DNA from: Prevotella sp. UBA2711
GTDB lineage: Bacteria; Bacteroidota; Bacteroidia; Bacteroidales; Bacteroidaceae
Length of the DNA: 64,000 bases
NCBI GenBank assembly: GCA_002354095.1
Contig: DEKX01000030.1
Coordinates: 62,353-126,352, forward strand
Reading direction: 5' to 3'
Positions 40,045-47,109 of this stretch are shown one piece after another; the stretch's first letter is position 1; the number at the start of each line of letters is the position of its first letter. Position numbers and translations under genes: made by a program. The notes beneath the pieces are model-generated. The model was not told the DNA's origin. It saw nothing but the letters and a program-made list of their open reading frames with translations, and did no database searches.

Positions 40045-42783
40045 ATGATGAAGAAATTCTACTTAGTAATTATTGCACTCTTTGTTAGTATATTATTACA
40101 TGCAGAGAGTATTGATCAAAATGAAGCGCAAAGTATTGCTGTGAACTACATTCAAAACAAATTCGTGTCAGCACGAAGAGCGATAAGCAATACTGATGCA
40201 TCACTTGCAGACAAGGGAATAGGCCACAAAGGCAATATCGGCTATTATGCATTTAATATCAACGGAGGAGGATTCGTAATTGTAAGTGCTGACAGTCGTT
40301 CCCCTCAGAGAGTATTAGGCTATTCTACTACAGGAAAATATGATAGCGAAAAGATGCCAGCTAATGCAAGATGGCTGATGAATGCATTCGCCCTTGAAAT
40401 GACCTCGTTAGACAATCATTCAGAGGCGATAAAACGTTCAGCAACAAGAAGAGCTGCTACAGCTGTGGCTCCTTTATTGGGTGAAACTGAATGGAACCAA
40501 TTATGGCCTTACAACTTACAAACTCCTGTAATCGATGGGACACAAGCTCCAACGGGATGTGTAGCAACGGCTATTGCACAAGTAATGTATTATCATAAAT
40601 GGCCTAAGCAAGGAAAAGGAAAATATTCTTACGAATGGGAAGGAATGACATTTTCTGCCGACTTCAGTCAGTCAACTTATCGTTGGGATTTAATGTTACC
40701 TAAATATGACTCAAATTCCAGCAAAGAATCATGTGAAGCCGTTGCCTTGTTGATGCATGATGTAGGTATAGCTAGTAATATGTTCTATGGATCAGGCGAT
40801 AGTGGTGCGTCAAGTGACTATTCATTACCAGGAATGATAAAATTCTTTGATTATGACAAAGGAATACGCTACATAGAAAAGGATTACTGCTCTATGGATT
40901 CTTGGTTAGGCTTTATACAAGAAGAATTGACTAAGCAACGTCCTATTATATATGATGGTGGAGGAGCAGGAGGAGCGCACTCAATGGTGATAGATGGTAT
41001 TGATGCCGATGGGCTTTTCCATGTCAATTATGGATGGGGTGGCGACTATAATGGCTATTTTGCTATGGGTGCAATTGGTTACGACATGCATCCTTCATTG
41101 TCGTTCAATATCAAACCTAATGAAGGCGGTAATCCCTATCCTACATTCTGCTCAAAAAGTGATTACATTTACGACAAAGAATCTAATATCTTACGAATGT
41201 CTGACTATGCTCCGGCGTATTGCCCAGGGGATCGTGAAGGTGAATTTGAAGTAGCATTGGCAGTTGAGAACAAAAATAGTCTAACAGTGTCTTACGTTGA
41301 TATAGTAAAAAATGCTCACTTTCACGAACATCAACCACCAACAGGTTTAGATGATGGTGAATATATACTTTACCCCGTTGGACGTTGGGTTGACAGTCAA
41401 GAATGGAAAAGGTTATATTTCGCAGACAAGCTTCAAACCTTTGTAGATTTAAGTGTAAAAAATGGTGTATATGAGTTTGCTAATAACCATATTAATGACG
41501 AACTTGATGAAGGAAAAATTGAGTACAACGGCATATATTACACCTTAGACACTACTACGAAAGAAGCAACAGTAACTTATAAGAATGAAAAGAAAAATTC
41601 ATATTCAGGTGATGTGAACATTCCATCGACATTCAACTATGAAGGTGTAGAATATAAAGTAGCTGCCATCGGATATGAAGCATTTTTGGGGCATCAAAGG
41701 AATCTGAAGACCATATATGTTCCAGAGACAGTGAAGGTGCTTGATGCCGGTTGCTTTTCTTGTAATGTTGAAAATATAATATTCGCCAAAAATTCAAATA
41801 TAAGAAACATCAGCGGATTTGCTTTTAATGGATGCCAAATACGTTCTTTGGAATTACCTGAAGGAGTTACAACACTTGAAGGCAATTCATTTCAAAGTTG
41901 TACTGTTGAGAACCTCATACTGCCATCTACAGTTACAAGTATAGAATCGGGTGCTTTTAATTATGCAACCTCTCTGCAAAACCTAACGGTAAAATGGCAA
42001 CAACCAATAACAAATGTTGATGAAACGAGTTTTGAAAACGTTGATTTGTCACAAGTAACCCTACATGTACCAATGGGAACAACTGACCTTTACAAGAACG
42101 CTCCGGTTTGGAAAAACTTTAAAGCCATTGTTGAAGACGAAATTGTTCCTATCTCTGAGACGGAGGAGAAAACGTTTAGCCAGCAGCTGGATGAAACGAC
42201 CGATTTGCAGAATACCGTCATCGACAACACCTACTATAACATGGATGCCGCGAATGGTGACGGATATGATGCAACGGAGCAGGCACTCGTGCTGAACTCC
42301 ACCACTTCATCAACACAGATGAGTGCTGTTCAGGGTGCTCAAGTTGGCGATGCTGCCGTACGTGAGAACTTCAGCGGTATAATCTTCGAGATTCCTGCTG
42401 GACAGGGCGTTATCACAGTGGATGCCAAGACGATTGGCACACATGTGCTGAATGTGCAGATAGGCAATGGTGCTCCTACGCAGGTGAAGAAGACGGAGCG
42501 TGGAACGGCTGAAGTGGAATATAATGTCAGTGCTCCTACCTACGTCTATCTCTATGCAAGTACGGAGAGTGGCGCTGCGGCTCGTCTCTATCGTGGACCT
42601 TCGGCTGGTGCCAACAGCGTATTGCTCTATGGCTATAAGGTGCAGGTGGGTGGAACAGGCATCGAAGAATTGAAGAATGGAAAAATGAAAGAATTGAAGT
42701 ATTATGATCTGAATGGCCGGAAGGTGAAGACGCCGAAAAAGGGTGTGTATATCATCAACGGTAAGAAAGTCATAGTGAAGTAA
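40045..42783 (+). CDS. Secreted C10 (streptopain-like) cysteine protease with LRR_5 repeats
   Basis: 912 residues from the first of two adjacent ATGs (a 9-codon longer start is possible). Signal peptide about 1-20. A Spi_C10-like propeptide (about 22-125) precedes the C10 catalytic domain: nucleophile Cys172 in PTGCVATAIAQVMYYHKWP, His312 in GGAHSMVIDGID, and NYGWGGDYNGYF. Next come BspA-type LRR_5 repeats (about 510-695: IPSTFNYEGVEYKVAAIGYEAF, LPEGVTTLEGNSF), a beta-rich domain (about 705-870), and a C-terminal stretch like a type IX sorting tail (YYDLNGRKVKTPKKGVYIINGKKVIVK). The DNA up to about 42130 is AT-rich, and the rest is clearly richer in G and C, so the last 200 codons seem to come from a different source. 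Confidence 0.92.
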   Translation: MMKKFYLVIIALFVSILLHAESIDQNEAQSIAVNYIQNKFVSARRAISNTDASLADKGIGHKGNIGYYAFNINGGGFVIVSADSRSPQRVLGYSTTGKYDSEKMPANARWLMNAFALEMTSLDNHSEAIKRSATRRAATAVAPLLGETEWNQLWPYNLQTPVIDGTQAPTGCVATAIAQVMYYHKWPKQGKGKYSYEWEGMTFSADFSQSTYRWDLMLPKYDSNSSKESCEAVALLMHDVGIASNMFYGSGDSGASSDYSLPGMIKFFDYDKGIRYIEKDYCSMDSWLGFIQEELTKQRPIIYDGGGAGGAHSMVIDGIDADGLFHVNYGWGGDYNGYFAMGAIGYDMHPSLSFNIKPNEGGNPYPTFCSKSDYIYDKESNILRMSDYAPAYCPGDREGEFEVALAVENKNSLTVSYVDIVKNAHFHEHQPPTGLDDGEYILYPVGRWVDSQEWKRLYFADKLQTFVDLSVKNGVYEFANNHINDELDEGKIEYNGIYYTLDTTTKEATVTYKNEKKNSYSGDVNIPSTFNYEGVEYKVAAIGYEAFLGHQRNLKTIYVPETVKVLDAGCFSCNVENIIFAKNSNIRNISGFAFNGCQIRSLELPEGVTTLEGNSFQSCTVENLILPSTVTSIESGAFNYATSLQNLTVKWQQPITNVDETSFENVDLSQVTLHVPMGTTDLYKNAPVWKNFKAIVEDEIVPISETEEKTFSQQLDETTDLQNTVIDNTYYNMDAANGDGYDATEQALVLNSTTSSTQMSAVQGAQVGDAAVRENFSGIIFEIPAGQGVITVDAKTIGTHVLNVQIGNGAPTQVKKTERGTAEVEYNVSAPTYVYLYASTESGAAARLYRGPSAGANSVLLYGYKVQVGGTGIEELKNGKMKELKYYDLNGRKVKTPKKGVYIINGKKVIVK

Positions 42784-42805
42784 TTCACGCTTTACGAAAT
42801 TGCCG

Positions 42806-42842
42806 ATCGCGCCTCGAGAGATTACGGCTCTCGGGGCGCGAT
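42806..42842. terminator. Strong hairpin after the C10 protease gene
   Basis: 15-base arms 42806-42820 and 42828-42842 (ATCGCGCC... / ...GGCGCGAT) pair fully with one T-G pair around a 7-base loop. No T-run follows, so it may act as an mRNA 3'-end stabiliser or a factor-dependent terminator. Confidence 0.7.
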
Positions 42843-42865
42843 ATTACGTTTCGTGAGGAGTGGAG

Positions 42866-42931
42866 TTTCATTACGAGAAACTGGTAGTTTCATTACGACT
42901 TTCCATGAATTTCATTACGACTATCTGGGGG
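42866..42931 (+). repeat. 22-bp tandem repeat, three units
   Basis: TTTCATTACGA occurs at 42866, 42888 and 42910, exactly 22 bases apart. Only the first 11 bases of each unit are conserved. Confidence 0.85.
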
Positions 42932-42991
42932 ATAGGTTAGTGGCAATATGGCGCTACTCCTCTACCAGTGATTTTTCATTTTTAATATCAC

Positions 42992-43049
42992 AATATCACC
43001 AAAAGTGCCTTGAAGCCCGATGTACAAAGGGATTGGCGTTGGTGATATT
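42992..43049 (-). terminator. Inverted repeat at the end of the helicase gene
   Basis: AATATCACCAA (42992-43002) and TTGGTGATATT (43039-43049) pair perfectly. The second arm overlaps the helicase stop codon. On the minus strand it is followed by an A/T-rich segment (ATTAAAAATGAAAAAT). Confidence 0.5.
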
Positions 43050-46000
43050 AGTGGGTGGTATAGCGCTTGATGAGTTCGGCAAAGATGGGGTTCTGGGAGA
43101 GCACACTGGTGTTGCCCGTCATGAGCAGCTGCTTGCGAGCACGGGTCATGGCGACATTCAGTTTGCGGTCTATCACCTTGCCACCTGACTCGAAACAATT
43201 GGCTGTGAGGAAATCGAGCTGATAGGGTTGACGAATGGTGAAACTATAAATAATGACATCGCGCTGACTACCCTGATAGCGCTCCACCGTGTCGATACTG
43301 ATATCCAAGAGGGCTGGAATGCCAAGGGCTTCTATTTCGTGGCGTATCATGGCTATCTGATTACGATAGGGCACTATGACGCCTACGCTGTGGGCTGCAT
43401 CGAAACGCTCTGCACCATACTGCCGATAGATGCGTCGCAGGAGGTCTGCCACCATCTTGGCTTCAGCGGGATTCACCTTGTCGCTGGAAAATAGGGAGTG
43501 GTTTGATACGCTGGACTCGCTGGGGAAAAACAATACGCGATGCTGCTTCAGCAGTTCATCTAACGCATCTTCAGAAGGCTGTGAATAATCAAGTGCCGGC
43601 TCCTCCTGATGCGGACACGGAACGGGTTGCAAATGTTCTTCGGCATAGAACATTTCATTGGGGAAAGCAGCCACGTCCGGATGCATGCGCCCCTGACGTT
43701 GCAGGATGGCTGTAAACGCTGTGCGCCCTGCCTCACGCTCTATCCGCAACAACCGTTCAAAGAGCGACTGACGGCAGGCAGACAGTTCCGGCACATCATC
43801 AGGTTGCTGAACGACGGCAGGCAACTGCTTATGATCGCCTATCAATATGAATTTATCGACCTGTGGCGATGCCAATAGGCCAATGATGTTGGGTTCCAGG
43901 ATTTGCGAAGTCTCATCAACTATACAAAGTGAGAAATGCTTCAGTTGGAAGAGGAAGGGTCGTGCCTGCATGGTGGAGGTGGTGCTGACAATGACTCGCT
44001 GCTCCATGATACACTGACGGATATCTTCCAAACGGGGGTGCTCGCCAAAGATATGGTCCATCAGCCGATGGCTGTAGCGAGGGTCGCAAGAGGTTTCTGA
44101 ACCCAGGCGCAGATAGTCGATACCTGCTTCTTCCAACATGCCACACATCTCATCGACGGCACGGTTGGTGTAGGAGAGGAGGAGAGTGGAGAGTTGGGGG
44201 TCGGTGGTGAGGCATTCTTCCACCAAATATCTCAACGCATGCGATGTCTTGCCCGTGCCCGGAGGACCTTGAAGGAGGAAATAGTCCTGCGCCTGTTTGG
44301 CTTTCAGCAGCATATCGTCATAGAAAGGATGGTAGGAGTGCGAGAGTTGTAGCGTAGCGTCGCGCCGAGGCTCACGGAGTCCCAATAAAAGCGCCCGCCT
44401 GTCTGACGAAGCAGCACAGAAGGCATGCAGCGAACGGATGGCTGATGTGGTATTCCTATCCGAGAAAGAAGGCTCTATGGCATACGTCGTATCAGTAAAG
44501 ATGTCAGGATTCTGCTGACCATCATTCAAACGGACGGTTATGGTCCGGTCTGCCAACTGTTCAATGACACCTTTATATAATATAGCATCACACACGTGGG
44601 GCTCGTCCTGATAGGCATAGAGGCACACCATATCGTTACGACGGAAATTGGGCAGGAAGTCGTCGCCCAAATCCGGTATCGAGAAGGTCAAACGGTCGTA
44701 ACCGCTGCTCTCGCTCGAAGCTTCCTTATGCAGAATACGCAGTCCGTAGAAGATACTGCCCGTATCACGCTTCTCAGCCAAAGGCATATTCCACAGATTA
44801 GCCACTGCCCCACCCTGTCCTTCCTGCGTTCCGGTCTTCTGAGCCAACTGCTCGCGATAAACGAAAGTGAGCATTCGCCCGACATACTCCTGTTCCGCAG
44901 GTGACAATTGTTTCAGGGGTGCCAGTATCTGTTCGGTCTGCGGTTTTACAAAACGTTCGAAGAGAGCCGACCGCACCCTGTTCTCATTGAGGGTATCGGC
45001 TGACAGCTGCGATTCGATGCTGGCAAACCCTTTGCGAGCTATCTGCATCTCCTGTGCCACAATACGATTGCGCAGACGAATGGCTTCGTGAAACAGCGTC
45101 TGATAGTAATTAACCACCAGAAAACCCTGTTTGGCAGGATAGCGTGAATAAAGCAGTCGGATGTCCACCTTGTCAGGAGAAAGATGGAAATTATAACGCA
45201 GGATGCCATAGTAGAGCAAGAGCTGCACATAATGGGATTCAGAATACGGTATGGATGCCTTGGTTTCCAATTGCCAGTTCTTACCCGATTTCTGCTCCAC
45301 CAGCAGATGCATATCCTTGGTCATTAAATCGACACGGCCCTGCAAACCCAGATGCTCACAAACAAAGGAAGGCTCTAATAGGGGAGTTGAAAGGCTACGG
45401 GTAGGCGAGCTCTGCTCGGGAATGAGTGGAGAGTGGAGAGTGGAAAGTTGGTTTACAACCTCCTTGATATTCTCCACTTGTCGGAGGGCATCCTCCTTGA
45501 ACTGTCGGGGGTTGAAGTCTGGACAGGTACAGAACTGCAGAGCCTGTTCGCGGAACGAGTGGCGAATGGTATCATGAGGATGATAGTCGGTCTGGTTGAT
45601 GACATCATCCAACGCGGCACCTGCAAAATTACCCAAGAGAATGGCCTGGCTGTTGGCTGCCGGCTTCAGTCGCCCTAACGTATAGGCTATCGGATGGTGC
45701 CCATAGTCAGAAAAACAGGCAGCCAACGAAGAGATGTCAACAAGGAAATCAGGCTCCACTACGATGAGCTGAGGCTGAATGGTCTGTCCTTCCCGGTGAC
45801 CATCCAACAGATTGAGTTGCATACCTTCAGTCAGGAGTGGGCGCAACGTCTCGTCATCTGTCTTGATGCACACCTCACCATCGTCCGTGGTGGCATAAAT
45901 ACACGCATCATCCCATGTAGTCACCACACAACGGACGTAGCGTTGGTTCACCTTAGCCGTCAGCGTAGTGGGTCTGCCACAGACGGGAATGCGTGTCACC

Positions 46001-46332
46001 AGTTGGTGGGGAATATCCTCCTGGAATACGGCTGAAATAAAGAGCGCCAGCGCACGCACATCATACCGCAAATCGTCCTTCGTAAGTGAAGCATCACTCC
46101 CATTGGAATGGCGACGCATGGTCTGAATGGCGATACGGTCGGCAATGCCTATCCCCCTCTGCTTACACAGATAATCCGTCTGAGCCATCAAGTTGCCAAA
46201 CCCCATTCCACTACCCTTCAGAGCCTCTGCACAAGCCAACACCAGCGTCTCGTGCATATAGCGCAACACGGCAGGCGAAGGCTGAGCCTTCACCACCTCC
46301 ACGCAACGCTCAAAGAGTTCTGCCACTTTCAT
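43048..46332 (-). CDS. Dna2-like nuclease-helicase (superfamily 1)
   Basis: 1094 residues from the ATG at 46332; the frame is open 21 codons further but that crosses the promoter. The N-terminal half has a PDDEXK nuclease signature: GRVDLMTKDMHLLVEQKSGK (about 315-335) and SHYVQLLLYYG. The C-terminal half is an SF1 AAA_11/AAA_12 helicase: Walker A LLQGPPGTGKTSHALRY (about 685-700), DEAD-box equivalent VDETSQ, GDHKQLPAVV, VERYQGSQRDVIIYSFT and the final AMTRARKQLLM. Dna2-type proteins process DNA ends and flaps in repair. Two heptad tracts and one 34-bp palindromic core lie inside the coding sequence without breaking the frame. Confidence 0.9.
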   Translation of the reverse strand: MKVAELFERCVEVVKAQPSPAVLRYMHETLVLACAEALKGSGMGFGNLMAQTDYLCKQRGIGIADRIAIQTMRRHSNGSDASLTKDDLRYDVRALALFISAVFQEDIPHQLVTRIPVCGRPTTLTAKVNQRYVRCVVTTWDDACIYATTDDGEVCIKTDDETLRPLLTEGMQLNLLDGHREGQTIQPQLIVVEPDFLVDISSLAACFSDYGHHPIAYTLGRLKPAANSQAILLGNFAGAALDDVINQTDYHPHDTIRHSFREQALQFCTCPDFNPRQFKEDALRQVENIKEVVNQLSTLHSPLIPEQSSPTRSLSTPLLEPSFVCEHLGLQGRVDLMTKDMHLLVEQKSGKNWQLETKASIPYSESHYVQLLLYYGILRYNFHLSPDKVDIRLLYSRYPAKQGFLVVNYYQTLFHEAIRLRNRIVAQEMQIARKGFASIESQLSADTLNENRVRSALFERFVKPQTEQILAPLKQLSPAEQEYVGRMLTFVYREQLAQKTGTQEGQGGAVANLWNMPLAEKRDTGSIFYGLRILHKEASSESSGYDRLTFSIPDLGDDFLPNFRRNDMVCLYAYQDEPHVCDAILYKGVIEQLADRTITVRLNDGQQNPDIFTDTTYAIEPSFSDRNTTSAIRSLHAFCAASSDRRALLLGLREPRRDATLQLSHSYHPFYDDMLLKAKQAQDYFLLQGPPGTGKTSHALRYLVEECLTTDPQLSTLLLSYTNRAVDEMCGMLEEAGIDYLRLGSETSCDPRYSHRLMDHIFGEHPRLEDIRQCIMEQRVIVSTTSTMQARPFLFQLKHFSLCIVDETSQILEPNIIGLLASPQVDKFILIGDHKQLPAVVQQPDDVPELSACRQSLFERLLRIEREAGRTAFTAILQRQGRMHPDVAAFPNEMFYAEEHLQPVPCPHQEEPALDYSQPSEDALDELLKQHRVLFFPSESSVSNHSLFSSDKVNPAEAKMVADLLRRIYRQYGAERFDAAHSVGVIVPYRNQIAMIRHEIEALGIPALLDISIDTVERYQGSQRDVIIYSFTIRQPYQLDFLTANCFESGGKVIDRKLNVAMTRARKQLLMTGNTSVLSQNPIFAELIKRYTTH
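44181..44201 (-). repeat. Heptad tract 5, inside the helicase gene
   Basis: GGAGAGT GGAGAGT TGGGGGT (plus strand); a related GGAGAGGA precedes it. It encodes DPQLSTLLL on the minus strand. Confidence 0.65.
45391..45424 (-). repeat. 34-bp palindromic core element, copy 1 (in the helicase gene)
   Basis: AAGGCTACGGGTAGGCGAGC, then TCT, then GCTCGGGAATG. 31 of 34 positions equal 59814-59847; only the three central bases between CGAGC and GCTCG differ. Encodes PEQSSPTRSLS on the minus strand. Confidence 0.9.
45425..45452 (-). repeat. Heptad tract 6, inside the helicase gene
   Basis: AGTGGAG AGTGGAG AGTGGAA AGTTGGT directly next to the palindromic core. Confidence 0.85.
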
Positions 46333-46337
46333 GCCTA

Positions 46338-46345
46338 CAAAGTTA
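46338..46345 (-). promoter_or_regulatory. Proximal -7 element for the helicase gene
   Basis: The minus strand reads TAACTTTGTAGGC and the ATG follows 5 bases after the box. It is part of a 16-bp direct repeat (46338-46353 and 46412-46427). Confidence 0.5.
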
Positions 46346-46411
46346 GGCAAAAACGAGAGAAATGCCAAATTTATTTGAGCATTTCCGAGTGCCAAGTAAG
46401 TTCGGCGAAGC

Positions 46412-46419
46412 CAAAGTTA
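46412..46419 (-). promoter_or_regulatory. Distal -7 element for the helicase gene
   Basis: The same 16-bp sequence as the proximal site, 74 bases further upstream. Confidence 0.45.
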
Positions 46420-46493
46420 GGCAAAAATCTGGTACTTGCAAAGATTATCGTTTTATTTTGTCACTTAACACGAAAGATACTCACAAAGCGGGA

Positions 46494-47042
46494 TTACCTC
46501 AGTTTTCCTTTGCTTTCCAAATAGTAAATGAATAACTCCCATTGTCCTGCATTACTCTTGATATTAGCCTTCACTTCATCAGTATCAATAAGATAAAGCG
46601 GGTAGCAGTCGTGCAGATAATAATGACCTTGGTCTGGGTCAGTAATCACATCATAATGTAGGATGAGATTAGTATAGGTTCGGCTATCCCAATCACCAAC
46701 GAAACTGCTGACCGTGAATAGCACATTATCGCCCAGATAGAACTTGATTTCGTGGAAAGGCTCCAGCATCTCGTATGGCGGCTTATCCATGTCGCGGAAT
46801 TTGATTTCGCGCGTGGTGGCATTAAACCATTCTATGTCTTTCTCAGTAAAGAGCAGTTGCTCGTCACTGACAGAACGTGTTCCTGACTCGCTGATACCAC
46901 AGGCTGCGAGCATCCCTTCTTCTACAGGCTCAATAATCACGATGGGCTTCTCTGGTTCGTAACTGTCAAGACTGCAAGCAGTCATCATCATGCAGGTCAT
47001 GACTATCGCCATCATCCATGCGAAGGTTTTTTCTTGTTTCAT
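46494..47042 (-). CDS. Lipoprotein of unknown function next to the sigma-barrel fusion
   Basis: 182 residues. Signal peptide with lipobox MTAC (Cys near 23) followed by SLDSYEPEKP, so a lipid-anchored envelope protein. A second Cys is in LAACGISESG. The rest is mixed beta (IEWFNATTREIKFRDMD, NVLFTVSSFVGDWDSRTYTNLILHYD) without a domain I recognise. It lies downstream of the sigma-barrel gene on the same strand, and its 5' region repeats an 18-bp motif and a leader peptide found at the start of that gene. It may be a co-regulated accessory or sensor part, an inference from position. Confidence 0.75.
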   Translation of the reverse strand: MKQEKTFAWMMAIVMTCMMMTACSLDSYEPEKPIVIIEPVEEGMLAACGISESGTRSVSDEQLLFTEKDIEWFNATTREIKFRDMDKPPYEMLEPFHEIKFYLGDNVLFTVSSFVGDWDSRTYTNLILHYDVITDPDQGHYYLHDCYPLYLIDTDEVKANIKSNAGQWELFIYYLESKGKLR

Positions 47043-47047
47043 ATTAT

Positions 47048-47107
47048 TCAGAATTTTAAATATTGGTCTCTATTGATAGAGTCCGTTAAACTCTGAAATG
47101 ACTGCAT
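47048..47107 (-). CDS. Possible 19-residue leader peptide
   Basis: The ATG at 47107 directly follows the fusion gene's stop, and the frame MQSFQSLTDSINRDQYLKF ends 5 bases before the lipoprotein ATG. The N-terminal extension of the fusion gene's frame reads VQSFPQSQDSINRD. The shared QSF..S..DSINRD suggests either conserved translation or a conserved DNA element; translation is not proven. Confidence 0.35.
   Translation of the reverse strand: MQSFQSLTDSINRDQYLKF
47067..47084 (-). promoter_or_regulatory. 18-bp palindromic motif upstream of the lipoprotein
   Basis: TCTCTATTGATAGAGTCC, with CTCTAT/ATAGAG arms. An identical copy is at 48850-48867 before the sigma-barrel gene. Confidence 0.6.
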
Positions 47108-47109
47108 GG

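Noticed and set aside
42866..42931. CRISPR array
   Set aside because: Units of 22 bp with 11 conserved bases are too short, only three exist, and no cas genes are nearby.
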